Shown here: piece after piece, positions 52,147 through 61,024 of the stretch
Layout of the letters: each line of letters opens with the position of its first letter
Position numbering within the stretch: the stretch's first letter is position 1
Assembly (NCBI RefSeq): GCF_014705605.1
Contig: NZ_JACXIZ010000041.1
Span: 29,117 to 93,116 of the forward strand
Direction of reading: 5' to 3'
DNA length: 64,000 nucleotides
Source: Paenibacillus sabuli
GTDB taxonomy: Bacteria; Bacillota; Bacilli; Paenibacillales; Paenibacillaceae
The notes under the pieces: model-generated
What the model was told of the DNA's origin: nothing
Seen by the model: the letters and a program-made list of their open reading frames with translations, nothing else
Databases searched by the model: none
Made by a program: the position numbers and the translations under genes

Positions 52147-53124
52147 CTACCACAGGCTGGCCTGTCTTGTTTTTTGGGCGAGCTTGTTGACCGTCAGCAG
52201 CAGGATCAGATTAATGATTGACTTGAACAGTCCGATCGCCGTCGAATACGAGTAATTGGCGACCTGCGCGGTCAGTCCGACCTTGTACACATACGTATCG
52301 ATGATTTCCGACGCCTTCAGATTAATTGGATTCTGGAGCAACAGCACCTTCTCGAAGCCCACATCCAGAATATGGCCGGTGTTGAGGATCAGCAGAATGA
52401 CCGCCATCGGCATGATGCCCGGCAGATCGATGTGCCATACCCGGCGGAGCTTGCTCGCGCCGTCGACGACCGCCGCCTCGTGCAGAGCCGGATCGATCGA
52501 AGCCAGCGCCGCTATGAAGATAATACAGTTAAAGCCGGCATGCTGCCAGACGTCCGACCAGACATAGATGGACGAGAAAAGATTGATCTCCCCCATGAAG
52601 TTAATCGGTTCGAAGCCGAGAAAGCCGATGATCTTGTTGACGATGCCGATGCGCGGGTCCAGCAACTCCTTGATAATCCCTACCACCACGACGATCGAGA
52701 TAAAATGCGGCGCGTAGGTGACCAGTTGGACCGCCTTCCGGTAAGACGTGCTGCGCAAGTAGTTGAGCCCCAGCGCAAGCAGGATCGGAAACGGAAAGCT
52801 CGCGACGAGATTGTAGAAGCTGAGCACGAGCGTATTGCGCAAAATACGCATGAAATCGTACGAGGTAACGAAACGCTCGAAATGCTTCAGCCCGACCCAA
52901 TCGCTGCCCCAAATGCCTTTGGTGACGACAAAGTTTTTGAAGGCGATCTGCGCGCCGTACATCGGCACGTATTTGAATACGATGAGATAGAGGAACGGCA
53001 AGGACATGAGCACGTACAATTGCCAGCTTTTTTTTAGTTTCTTCAAGAACAGCGAAGCGCCCCGCTCCCGGCCGTCCATAGCCGCCGTCCCGCGCCGACG
53101 ATCAACCGTGCTTTTCAGCTCCAT
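52147..53124 (-). CDS. Carbohydrate ABC permease, LplB type, cassette 2
   Basis: 325 residues with the LplB hallmark LPFLYLIVFKYVPMYGAQIAFKNF in the first helix region, EAA loop LHEAAVVDGASKLRRVWHIDLPG, and the ending TAIGLFKSIINLILLLTVNKLA. ATG at 53124 is eight bases after AGGGGG; an upstream GTG at 53133 lies in that site and is rejected. First gene of the cassette. About 300 bp upstream is a tandem-repeat array and then an AT-rich region with a cre-like site, so the mRNA leader may be long. Confidence 0.93.
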   Translation of the reverse strand: MELKSTVDRRRGTAAMDGRERGASLFLKKLKKSWQLYVLMSLPFLYLIVFKYVPMYGAQIAFKNFVVTKGIWGSDWVGLKHFERFVTSYDFMRILRNTLVLSFYNLVASFPFPILLALGLNYLRSTSYRKAVQLVTYAPHFISIVVVVGIIKELLDPRIGIVNKIIGFLGFEPINFMGEINLFSSIYVWSDVWQHAGFNCIIFIAALASIDPALHEAAVVDGASKLRRVWHIDLPGIMPMAVILLILNTGHILDVGFEKVLLLQNPINLKASEIIDTYVYKVGLTAQVANYSYSTAIGLFKSIINLILLLTVNKLAQKTRQASLW

Positions 53125-53248
53125 TTGTTTCACCCCCTGTGTGTATCATGTCAAGAAGACGGCTGACGCGTGCGGCTGAGCCCGTGTCAGCGCCCCGACT
53201 GCGCCGCCAGGCTGCCAAAGCGTCATTGTGCAGGCGCTGGCCCAAAGC

Positions 53249-53415
53249 GGATTGCCGCACATGCAGCCGTGTTGCTCGCAATAGCGCAGCCCATGGCGCT
53301 CGTCCGCAACCCGTGCCGCTCGTCGCAACCGCAACCCAATGGCGCTCGTCCGCAGCCCGTGCCGCTCGTCGCAACCGCCCATGGCGTTCGTCGCAACCGC
53401 ATCGCTCGCCGTCGA
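53249..53415. repeat. 46-bp tandem repeat array
   Basis: GGCGCTCGTCCGCA starts at 53295 and again at 53341, 46 bp apart, followed by a shortened copy at 53383. A degenerate copy is seen before 53295. Each unit contains two CCGCTCGTCGCAACC-type blocks. It lies between ABC cassette 2 and its probable promoter region. Confidence 0.65.
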
Positions 53416-53459
53416 CGTGTTCCCAGCATAGGTCGGATCGGCATGTCATGTAAATTGCA

Positions 53460-53878
53460 AGTTGCCCGGATGCTGTGCAAATCGTAAGAAAATCGCCTTT
53501 GCATTTACGCATTTCGTTTGCTTTTAGATAGATAAAAGCGTTTACTTTCCTTTATTTTCTAATTTAAGCGAATTCATTTTTAACTTCCATGTTAGTTTAT
53601 TTAACATTATAAAAGTCTGGTTGGATGCCTCTAGCTATTCTTAAGCCATCTTATTCGCAGCAAACACCGATTCGCCGCCGAATAAAATCGCAAATAGACC
53701 CTCGATCGATCGCTGCACAACCTAATTCTGAGGCGTGCATGGCCCACTCTGCTCCCGCATCGCGAAAAGAAGCAAAAAACAGTCATTCAATTTTGAAGTG
53801 TGCTCATTTTTGAAGAAGTCCGTTGCGGTGCCAATCGCACGCAACATAATAAACTGACAGTTCACAGTTGCAGAAAAT
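53460..53878. other. AT-rich non-coding stretch, probable promoter region
   Basis: Markedly richer in A and T than anything nearby. It contains poly-T and poly-A runs, a cre-like site and a TATAAA on the plus strand. Short frames in it lack ribosome-binding sites. I see no gene. The likeliest use is promoter and upstream control for cassette 2 on the minus strand. Confidence 0.4.
53532..53546. promoter_or_regulatory. cre-like site upstream of ABC cassette 2
   Basis: ATAAAAGCGTTTACT differs from the cre pattern WTGNAARCGNWWWCW at one fixed position (A for G). Placed about 400 bp before the first gene of the cassette, inside the AT-rich region. Confidence 0.4.
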
Positions 53879-54010
53879 AAGCTCAAATTGTGAGGTTGCG
53901 CGGCGTATTTTGCTCCGGAGGCGGTTTTAAGCTCAAATTGTGAGGTTGCACGGCGTATTTTGCTCCGTGGGCGGATTTAAGCTCAAATTGCGGGGTTGTA
54001 CAGTGTGCAA
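53879..54010. repeat. 50-bp tandem repeat (three copies)
   Basis: GCTCAAATTG occurs at 53881, 53931 and 53981, exactly 50 bp apart. The first two units are nearly identical (TGAGGTTGC, CGGCGTATTTTGCTCCG, GGCGG blocks) and the third decays after GGGGTTGTAC. Unlike the other arrays it is AT-rich. Confidence 0.85.
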
Positions 54011-54049
54011 TCTTACGGTGCTACCGAATGGACGCACGCGAGATCGAAC

Positions 54050-54185
54050 CGGTGTGAGCACTCTAACTCGTGCGGGGCGGTGTAAGTCGAACGGCCAACC
54101 AACTCAGGCGGGGCGATCTAAAGTTGAGCGACCAATCCAACTCGATCTGAGTCGGCCGAAGGTGAGCGGACGATTCAGGTCGAGT
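54050..54185. repeat. Degenerate repeats of about 40 bp
   Basis: AAGTCGAACGGCCAACCAAC, AAAGTTGAGCGACCAATCCA and AAGGTGAGCGGACGATTCAG are related segments spaced about 40-45 bp apart, with ACTC and GGCGGGGCG blocks between. They bridge the 50-bp and the 40-bp arrays. Confidence 0.45.
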
Positions 54186-54193
54186 GATTGGCA

Positions 54194-54393
54194 AATGCCA
54201 GATCGCGACACCACTTGGCGTGCATAACGGCTGCTTGGACGCAGCGGTGCTTGCGGCGCATGACTGGCCGATGCTTGAACGACGCGGTGCCTGTGGCGCA
54301 TGACTCGCGACGGCTTGAGCGACGCGGCGCCTGTGGCGCATGACTCGCGACGGCTTGGGCGCCGCGGTGCCTGTGGTGCGTGACGGCGCCGCC
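54194..54393. repeat. 40-bp tandem repeat (four to five copies)
   Basis: CTTGG/AA/AG/GG-type unit starts at 54234, 54274, 54314 and 54354, exactly 40 bp apart, each containing CGACGCGG, GCCTGTGGCGCATGAC and CGCGACGG. The middle units are almost identical. It ends just before the stop of the membrane AraC gene. Confidence 0.85.
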
Positions 54394-54407
54394 AGCAACT
54401 CCGCGCT

Positions 54408-56753
54408 CTAAGTCGCAGAATTGCTGGCAGCGCCGGGCGGCGCGTCCTTTTGCGCCGATTCGCGGTAAGCGGTGGCGCTCACGCCGCTGCCGCGCTTGAA
54501 GGCGCGCGAGAACGTGCTGGCCGAGTGGTAGCCGACCTGCTCGGCAATCTGCCCGACCGGCAGCTCCGTCGCGGCCAGCAGCTCCCGAGCCTTGTCCATC
54601 CGCAGATTTTCCAGATACTCCGAGAAGGTCAGGCCCATCTGCTCCTTGAAAAACTGCGACATGTAGCCCTTGGAGATATGCATATGGTCGGCCGCCGTAT
54701 CCAGACTGAGTCCGGAATGGCCGTAGCTTTGCTGCAAATATGCGAGAATGTCGTCCAGCAGACGGCTGTTGCGGCTTTTTTTGCGCTTGTCCACGACCGT
54801 GCTGATCGACTGGAACGCATCCGTCAGCGCATCGAGCGCCTGCTTCGGATTGTCCTGCATCCCGAGCTGCTGCTGCAAGTGCTTGATCTGTTCCGGGTCC
54901 GGCTGCATGAGCTGCTCCCGGACCTTGACCAGACAACTGATGATTTCGTAAAAAAACAGCTGCTGCATCGCGATCGGCAAATGACGCGCCTGGAAATTCA
55001 CCTCGAACAGCGTGTGCAAAAGCCGCCCGACCTCCTCCGTTTCGCCCGCCTTGGTGCAGTTGATCAGCCGATTCTCCGTCTCGGGCGGAAAATAGAAGCC
55101 GCCTTGCACCGTCGGCAGTTCGTCGTACCAGACGATACCCGTGCCCGGGTCCGCGCCTTCCTGCATCGTGTAGAGCGACTGGCGCGCCTCCTCGTAGGAG
55201 CCCGCCACTTCGACTAGCGATGGGCAGATGCCGCCGACCGCGATGTGCAGATCGAGCTCCAGCCCGTCGCGGATGTTTTTGGCGATGTTGCCGAGTCGGC
55301 GATCGATCATGCTCCGGAAGACGGCCGGATCGCCGGACGCGTCGGTGAACAGGAGCGCAATCTTGTCCTCGGCAATCGGATAAGCCAGACGATCGTCGTC
55401 CAGCGTCTGCTGCAGCACCTTGCCGATGAGCACGCGCTCGACGTCCAGCGCCTGCAGCGTCTCGTCGCTCATGCCGCGCTCCCCGGCGCGAAAATGCAGC
55501 AGCGCAACCGCATACCCTGCCCCGCTCAAATCGACGCCCTGATGCTTGAGCAGCTTGTGAATCTCGTCGGCGCTCAAAAAATCGCCCTTGAGCAGCCGGA
55601 CTAAAAAAGACTCCCACAGCATCCGCGATTGCCGCTCCATGGCGTTCTGCAGGGCGCCGTTGTCGTCAATCAGCCGATCGAGCGAATTCTGAATATAGCC
55701 GTACATGTCCTTGGGCCGCTCCGGCTCCGCCGATTCGAGACGTCCGGTCAGCGTCGATACGATCCGGACCAGCGGCCGGCCGTTGCGCGTGGCGAACAGG
55801 TAGGCCAGCAGCAGACCAATGACGAGAAACACCGCCACGATGGACAACGTTGTCTGCTTGATCGAGTCGACCTTGCCGAGCACGACGTGCGGCGGCTGCG
55901 CCACCACATAACGCCAGCCGTTGTATGCCGAGGTCGTGTAAGTGACCATCATGTCCCCGGTCGCCGGAGAAGCCTCGATCGTCCCCCTCGCCTCGGGGTA
56001 TGCGACGCCGTCCGCAGCCGGCGATGCTCCCTTGGACAGCGAGCTGATGACCCGCCCGTGCTCGTCAAGGATCGATACCCAGCCGCCGTCGGAGATATCC
56101 AGGCCGCTCAACATCGCTTGCATGCTGCGATTGTCCACGAGCACGACCAGCGCCCCCTGAATACGGCTCGGGTAGCCGAGCGACTGCACATAGGTCAGCA
56201 GCGGCATCGGCCGCTCCTGATAGCTCGCCGCTCCGGCGAGCATCACCTCGCGATTGCGGTAGGTGCCCAGCAGCTCCTCGCGCCACATCTCGTAATCCAT
56301 GCCTTCATAGGACAGCACATGGCGGTAGAAGGCTGGCAGCTCGTAGATGGAATTGGTCGACAGGGCGAGATCGCTGTTGCCGAAGATGAGATAATAGTCC
56401 AGCACGAAGTGGTTCGACGCGTTATAGGAATACAGATTTTTTTGCGTCTCGATGACCTTGAGCGTATTCTCCGAATTAAAAGGGTCGCGCACCCGTTGAA
56501 AGTTCTGCACCCGCGCATCGCCAGAGAGCTGAAGCGCGATCCGGTTGATCTCCGAGAAGCGGTTGTCCATCGTGCCCTTCACCTGATCGAGCAGCTGCAT
56601 GTTGTTGCGCAGCACCTCGTCCTTGACCACATCGTAGGTCTGATTGTAAAAAAGTCCGCCCAGCAGCAGCGCTACGAGCATGAACAGGAAATAGGGAATC
56701 ATCAGACGGACGAACAAATGCTGCCGTCCGAGCCGCTTCACCAGATACCTCAT
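54408..56753 (-). CDS. Membrane-bound AraC-family regulator
   Basis: 781 residues. TM1 is about 16-36, then an extracytoplasmic Cache-like sensor to about 300 (with YVVAQPPHVV before TM2), TM2 about 301-320 and a cytoplasmic linker. A middle region similar to YesN-type proteins follows (about 370-640), then a C-terminal AraC double HTH (about 675-770) with LSLDTAADHMHISKGYMSQFFKEQMGLTFSEYL and VGQIAEQVGYHSASTFSRAFKRGSGVSATAYR. No histidine kinase or receiver: a one-component design that couples outside sensing directly to DNA binding. ATG at 56753 follows GGAGGG. Probable regulator of neighbouring ABC cassette 2. Confidence 0.9.
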   Translation of the reverse strand: MRYLVKRLGRQHLFVRLMIPYFLFMLVALLLGGLFYNQTYDVVKDEVLRNNMQLLDQVKGTMDNRFSEINRIALQLSGDARVQNFQRVRDPFNSENTLKVIETQKNLYSYNASNHFVLDYYLIFGNSDLALSTNSIYELPAFYRHVLSYEGMDYEMWREELLGTYRNREVMLAGAASYQERPMPLLTYVQSLGYPSRIQGALVVLVDNRSMQAMLSGLDISDGGWVSILDEHGRVISSLSKGASPAADGVAYPEARGTIEASPATGDMMVTYTTSAYNGWRYVVAQPPHVVLGKVDSIKQTTLSIVAVFLVIGLLLAYLFATRNGRPLVRIVSTLTGRLESAEPERPKDMYGYIQNSLDRLIDDNGALQNAMERQSRMLWESFLVRLLKGDFLSADEIHKLLKHQGVDLSGAGYAVALLHFRAGERGMSDETLQALDVERVLIGKVLQQTLDDDRLAYPIAEDKIALLFTDASGDPAVFRSMIDRRLGNIAKNIRDGLELDLHIAVGGICPSLVEVAGSYEEARQSLYTMQEGADPGTGIVWYDELPTVQGGFYFPPETENRLINCTKAGETEEVGRLLHTLFEVNFQARHLPIAMQQLFFYEIISCLVKVREQLMQPDPEQIKHLQQQLGMQDNPKQALDALTDAFQSISTVVDKRKKSRNSRLLDDILAYLQQSYGHSGLSLDTAADHMHISKGYMSQFFKEQMGLTFSEYLENLRMDKARELLAATELPVGQIAEQVGYHSASTFSRAFKRGSGVSATAYRESAQKDAPPGAASNSAT

Positions 56754-56945
56754 ACGCCGTCCCTCCGTATCCATTGCATATTCATATTGTAAGCGGGGCT
56801 TGATCGACGCGCAAGCGATATTATCCTTCCCTGATTCCCTTAAGTATGGTTAAAAATTTCGTGCTTTGACAGGAATCGCCGCCGCTCTTGTCGAATTGAA
56901 CCGCGTTACATTTGCTTTTTGCCAGCGACCGATAAGGAGAACAAC

Positions 56946-57947
56946 ATGAACATACGCAACGTAAAAATACTCGGCACGGGCGAATATGTGCCCGCCACAA
57001 CGCTTACCGATCTGGAAATGGACGAGCGGCTCGGCATGCCGCCGGGCTGGTCCAGACGCACGACCGACGTCCAGAGCCGCCACTTCGCCGCGCCGGGCGA
57101 GCGCGCCGCCGTGATGGGCGCGCGCGCCGCAGAGGCCGCGCTCGAGGCGGCCAGCCTCGCACTGGAAGACGTGGATTGTCTCGTCTGCGCCAGCGGCACC
57201 CGGCAGCAGGCCTTGCCCTGCACCGCCGTCTTCATTCAGGAGGCGATGCAGGCCGGGCAGAGCGGCATCCCCGCCTTTGACATCGATGCGACATGCCTGA
57301 GCTTCCTGACCGCGCTCGATGTGATGAGCAGCCTCGTAGCGGTCGGCCGCTACCGGCGCGTGCTCATCGTCTCGGCCGAGATCGCGTCGGTCGGCCTGGA
57401 CTGGACACACAAGGAGAGCGCCGCCCTGTTCGGCGACGGCGCCGCGGCTGCCGTCATCGGCCCTGCCGACGAGGCCGGGCCCTCGCGCATCCTGGCCGCC
57501 TCGCTGCGCACCTACAGCGCTGGGGCCGCCTTCTCCGAGATCCGCGCAGGCGGCACGCTTCGTCATCCCGACGGGCCGACGCCTGCGGCGGCCCAGGATT
57601 ATCGCTTCGCGATGAACGGGCCCGCGATTTTCAAGATGGCCTCCCGCCTGCTGCCGGATTTTGCCCGCGAGCTGCTGACAGCGTCCGACACGACGATGGC
57701 CGCGATCCAGGCCGTCGTGCCCCATCAGGGCAGTGCGCTGGCGATGCGGCTGCTGGAGCGAAAGCTCGGGATTGCCCGCGAGCAGCTCGTCTACATCACC
57801 CCGACCCGGGGCAATACGATCGCGGCCTCGATCCCGATGGGGCTGCATGCCGCGATCGGCAGCGGACGCGTCAAGCGCGGCGACCGCGTGCTGCTGCTCG
57901 GCACAGCCGCCGGTCTGACGCTGGGGGGAGTCGTGCTTGACTATTAG
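56946..57947 (+). CDS. 3-oxoacyl-ACP synthase III (KAS III)-like condensing enzyme
   Basis: 333-residue thiolase-fold enzyme with the complete KAS III triad: C117 in DIDATCLSF, H260 in VPHQGS and N290 in RGNTIAAS. GDGAAAAVIGP is the conserved glycine-rich loop. It should make a C-C bond by decarboxylative or head-to-head (OleA-like) condensation of acyl thioesters; the sequence alone does not decide which. ATG follows AAGGAG at six bases. First gene of a six- or seven-gene overlapping operon; divergent from the membrane AraC gene across 190 bp. It is not in a fatty-acid synthesis operon. Confidence 0.9.
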   Translation: MNIRNVKILGTGEYVPATTLTDLEMDERLGMPPGWSRRTTDVQSRHFAAPGERAAVMGARAAEAALEAASLALEDVDCLVCASGTRQQALPCTAVFIQEAMQAGQSGIPAFDIDATCLSFLTALDVMSSLVAVGRYRRVLIVSAEIASVGLDWTHKESAALFGDGAAAAVIGPADEAGPSRILAASLRTYSAGAAFSEIRAGGTLRHPDGPTPAAAQDYRFAMNGPAIFKMASRLLPDFARELLTASDTTMAAIQAVVPHQGSALAMRLLERKLGIAREQLVYITPTRGNTIAASIPMGLHAAIGSGRVKRGDRVLLLGTAAGLTLGGVVLDY

Positions 57948-59175
57948 CCAACGCGGGCGCCACAGCGCAGGGCGCGTGCTGTTGACCGGAGGGCGGGCGC
58001 CGGCTGCGCTCGAGCTGGCCCGTCAGCTCCATGCCGCAGGCTATGCGGTGGTGGCCGCCGAGAGCGCGCCGTACCATTTGTGCCGGGCCTCGCGGGCGAT
58101 CGAGCGCAGCATCGCCGTACCCGCGCCGACCCGGGATCGGGCCGGCTTCATCGCCGCGCTCCAGGATGCGGTGCGGAGCTGGGACATCGATACGGTCCTG
58201 CCGACCTGCGAGGAGACGTTCCATGTCGCCCGGGATGCGGAGCGGCTCGCCGAGCGCTGCCGGGTGCTGACCGCCCCCTTCGCGCTGCTCGCGCAGCTGC
58301 ATCACAAGGGCGAATTCATCCGCCTCGCCGAGCGCTGCGGCCTTCCCGTGCCGTATACCGCCACGCTGGAACGGCCCGACGCGTGGCAACGGCTGCGCAC
58401 CGATCCGCGCTATGCGGACGGCCTCGTGCTCAAGCCCGCGTATTCGCGCTTCGCCGCCTCGGTCATTCGCATCGCGCCCGGCCCGCTGCATGCCTCCGGC
58501 GTCCTGCGCATCGAACGCCAGATCGCGGCCGCGGGCGCCTCGCCCGCGCGGCCATGGGTGGCGCAAGAGCTGCTGCAGGGCCAGGAATGGTGCACCTACA
58601 GCGCCGCCTGGAAGGGACGGCTGACTGCGCACGCGGCCTACCGCAGCCGGTTCCGCGCCGGCCGCGGCGCCAGCATTCACTTCGCGGCCGAGGCCCAGCC
58701 CCGGCTCGCGGAGTGGGTGGAGCGGTTCGTCGGCGCGATCCGGTATACCGGCCAGATCGCCTTCGACTTCATCGTCCTTCCGGACGGTCGCCCGCGCCCG
58801 CTCGAGTGCAACCCGCGGGCGACGAGCGGCGTTCACCTGTTCGGACCGCGTGATCGGCTGGCCGAGGCGCTGCTGACGCCGGAGCGGCTTTTGCATAGCG
58901 GAGAGCGCGCTGAGCCGGCGCCGGGAGGACGCGGCGCCATGGTGAGCGCGGCGATGCTGAGCTACGGACTCGCACAGGCGCTGCGCGAGCGGCAGCTGAT
59001 GTCCTGGCTGCACGCCTGGCGCGCAGGCCGCGACGTCGTATACCGGCGCGGAGACCGGCGGCCGGCCCTCGAGCAGCTGCGGCTGCTCGCCTGGACTCGC
59101 CGCCTCGCCAGACGGCGGGGACTGACCCTGCTGGAGGCGTCGACGCTGGATATCGAATGGAACGGAGAGCCCTGA
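57937..59175 (+). CDS. ATP-grasp domain protein
   Basis: 412 residues. N-terminal Rossmann-like pre-ATP-grasp part (about 10-100; VLLTGGRAPAALELARQL), central ATP-grasp (about 115-310) with the LVLKPAYSRFAASV strand and the metal-binding FDFIVLPDGRPRPLECNPRATSGVHLF, and an unusual Arg-rich C-terminal tail. It should form an acyl-phosphate and join it to an amine or other nucleophile, as carboxylate-amine ligases do. TTG start at 57937 inside the upstream gene's end, six bases after GGGGGGAG, implies coupling. Substrates unknown. Confidence 0.85.
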   Translation: MTISQRGRHSAGRVLLTGGRAPAALELARQLHAAGYAVVAAESAPYHLCRASRAIERSIAVPAPTRDRAGFIAALQDAVRSWDIDTVLPTCEETFHVARDAERLAERCRVLTAPFALLAQLHHKGEFIRLAERCGLPVPYTATLERPDAWQRLRTDPRYADGLVLKPAYSRFAASVIRIAPGPLHASGVLRIERQIAAAGASPARPWVAQELLQGQEWCTYSAAWKGRLTAHAAYRSRFRAGRGASIHFAAEAQPRLAEWVERFVGAIRYTGQIAFDFIVLPDGRPRPLECNPRATSGVHLFGPRDRLAEALLTPERLLHSGERAEPAPGGRGAMVSAAMLSYGLAQALRERQLMSWLHAWRAGRDVVYRRGDRRPALEQLRLLAWTRRLARRRGLTLLEASTLDIEWNGEP

Positions 59176-60164
59176 TGCGTATACTTGTCACCGGAGCAAC
59201 CGGTTTTCTCGGCAGTCGAACTGCTCTATTATTGAAGGAAGCGGGCTGGTCGGTCACCGGCGGCGGACGCGACCCCCAGGCCGGCGCGCGGCTGGAGGCG
59301 CAGGGCGTGCCCTTCCTGCCCCTGGACCTGCGCGACGGCGCGGCCATCGATCGCGCCTGCTCCGGCATGGACGCGGTCGTGCACTGCGCGGCGCTCTCTT
59401 CGCCATGGGGACGTTACCGCGACTTCTATGCGACCAATGTCGAAGGCACCGCCCGGATCGCCGAGTCGTGCTTGCGCGGCGGCGCGGGCCGACTCGTGTT
59501 CGTTTCCTCGCCGAGCGTTTATTTTGATTATCGGGATCGCCTCTTGACCAGGGAAAGCGACCCGCCGGCGCGCAGACCGGCCAATGCGTACGCCGCGACC
59601 AAGCTGGAGGCGGAGCGCGTCGTCGCCGCCTGCTCCGAGCGGGGGCTCGCGGCCGTGATCCTGCGTCCGCGCGCGCTGTTCGGACCCGGCGACCCGGCGC
59701 TGTTCCCGCGCCTGATGCGCGTCGGGAGCGGCCGCGGCATCCCGCTCATGAAGGGCGGCGCGGCGCTGATCGATCTCACCTATGTCGACGACGCCGCCCG
59801 CGCGATCATACAAGCCTGCACGGCTCCCGGCGCACCCGGACAGACGCTGAATCTCTCGGGCGGCGAGCCGCGCACGCTGCTGGCCATCATGACCCGGCTG
59901 TCGGAGCTGCTGGAGCTGCCGCTGCGGACCCGTCCGGTCGCTCGTCCGGCGGCGCTGGCCGCCGGCTCCCTGCTGGAGATGGCCTATCGCATACTGCCGC
60001 TGCCGGGCGGCGAGCCGCCGTTCACGCGCTACTCGGTGGCGCAGCTCGCCTACAGCCAGACCCTCGACCTGACGGAGGCGCGCCGCGTGCTCGGCTACGC
60101 CCCGCAGGTCGGCGTCGACGAGGGGCTGCGGCGCTTCGCGCAGTGGTGGAGGAGCAGCCGATGA
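59175..60164 (+). CDS. NAD-dependent epimerase/dehydratase, extended SDR (OleD/3beta-HSD-like)
   Basis: 329 residues. GATGFLG (residues 7-13) is the NAD-binding loop; HCAALSSPWGRYRDFYATNVEGT is typical of 3beta-HSD-like and OleD-like members. Catalytic serine lies in VSSPSVYF, with Y139 and K143 in NAYAATK. RALFGPGDPALFPRL and a PPFTRY C-terminal motif complete the family pattern. In OleABCD systems such an enzyme reduces the beta-keto acid made by OleA; here it follows a KAS III-like enzyme, fitting the same logic. ATG overlaps the ATP-grasp stop (TGATG). Confidence 0.88.
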   Translation: MRILVTGATGFLGSRTALLLKEAGWSVTGGGRDPQAGARLEAQGVPFLPLDLRDGAAIDRACSGMDAVVHCAALSSPWGRYRDFYATNVEGTARIAESCLRGGAGRLVFVSSPSVYFDYRDRLLTRESDPPARRPANAYAATKLEAERVVAACSERGLAAVILRPRALFGPGDPALFPRLMRVGSGRGIPLMKGGAALIDLTYVDDAARAIIQACTAPGAPGQTLNLSGGEPRTLLAIMTRLSELLELPLRTRPVARPAALAAGSLLEMAYRILPLPGGEPPFTRYSVAQLAYSQTLDLTEARRVLGYAPQVGVDEGLRRFAQWWRSSR

Positions 60165-61024
60165 GCGCGCGCCGCATCGTGCCCCTCGGGCTGCAGCTGC
60201 TCGCGGCCGGCAGCTGCAGCCATCCGGCGTTCGTGACGATCCGCGGCGGCTCGCTGCGCAAGACCGACTACCCGGCCGGGCTGGCGCTGATCCGCCATCC
60301 CGAGCATGGCTGGCTGCTGTTCGATACCGGGTATTCGGCGCGCTTCGCGGCGCTGACCGCAGCGCTGCCGTACGCGCTCTACCGCTGGCTCACGCCCGTC
60401 CGTCTGCGCGAGGCGGACACCGCGCTGCGGCAGCTGGCGCGACTGGGCATTGGCCCGACGGAGATCGGCACCGTCATCGTCTCGCATTTCCACGCCGATC
60501 ATATCGGCGCGCTGCGCGACTTCCCGCTCGCTCGCATCCTTTACCCGCAGGCGGCCTACGAGGCCGTCCGCAGGCTCGGTCCGGTGCGGGCCACGCGCGC
60601 GGGATTCCTCCGCGGTCTGCTGCCGGAGCGCTTCGAGCGGGCGGCGCTGCCGATCGAGCGCTGCCCCGAGGCGGCGCTGCCGCCCGGCGCGCCGACTGCG
60701 ACGGGACGCGACCTGCTCGGCGACGGCAGCCTGATCGCCGTGCCGCTGCCGGGCCACGCCGCCGGACAGATCGGCCTGCTGCTGACGACGACGGAGGGGC
60801 GGCGCTGCCTGCTGTGCGCCGATGCCGCCTGGTCGAGCCGCGCGCTGCGCGAGGACCGGCCGCCTCACCCGGCGGCCGGGCTGATCATGGACGACCGCGC
60901 CGCGTACCGCCGCACCTTCCGGGCGCTGCAGCGCTGGCAGACGGTCGATCCGGAGCTCGTCATCGTGCCGAGCCATTGCCCCGACTATTACGATCCGACC
61001 TGCAAGGAGGTGCGCCGGCTATGA
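60161..61024 (+). CDS. MBL-fold metallo-hydrolase
   Basis: 287 residues with the metallo-beta-lactamase signature HFHADHIG at 109-116, and later metal ligands in PLPGHAAGQIG, LLCADAAW and VPSHCPDYY. LIRHPEHGWLLFDTGYS is the usual first sheet. Closest by pattern to lactonase/quorum-quenching-like and thioesterase-like members, so it may open a lactone or release a thioester in the pathway. ATG overlaps the SDR stop by four bases, with GGAGGAG upstream. Confidence 0.88.
   Translation: MSARRIVPLGLQLLAAGSCSHPAFVTIRGGSLRKTDYPAGLALIRHPEHGWLLFDTGYSARFAALTAALPYALYRWLTPVRLREADTALRQLARLGIGPTEIGTVIVSHFHADHIGALRDFPLARILYPQAAYEAVRRLGPVRATRAGFLRGLLPERFERAALPIERCPEAALPPGAPTATGRDLLGDGSLIAVPLPGHAAGQIGLLLTTTEGRRCLLCADAAWSSRALREDRPPHPAAGLIMDDRAAYRRTFRALQRWQTVDPELVIVPSHCPDYYDPTCKEVRRL

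Noticed and set aside
53102..53512. Overlapping short minus-strand frames in the repeat region
   Set aside because: They translate the 46-bp repeats in several frames at once and have no start signals or family similarity.
53625..53813. 62-codon plus-strand frame in the AT-rich gap
   Set aside because: No ribosome-binding site and no domain; it probably reflects chance in a non-coding stretch.
53249..54393. Possible CRISPR array
   Set aside because: Units are joined head to tail without unique spacers, and there are no cas genes; these are plain tandem repeats.
54175..55617. Long minus-strand frame overlapping the membrane AraC gene in another phase
   Set aside because: Shadow frame: it runs into the 40-bp repeats and gives a low-complexity Arg/Gly/Ala protein.
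56854..56866. GCACGAAAT (minus strand) upstream of the membrane AraC gene as another operator copy
   Set aside because: The match stops after nine bases and the flanks differ, so chance cannot be excluded.
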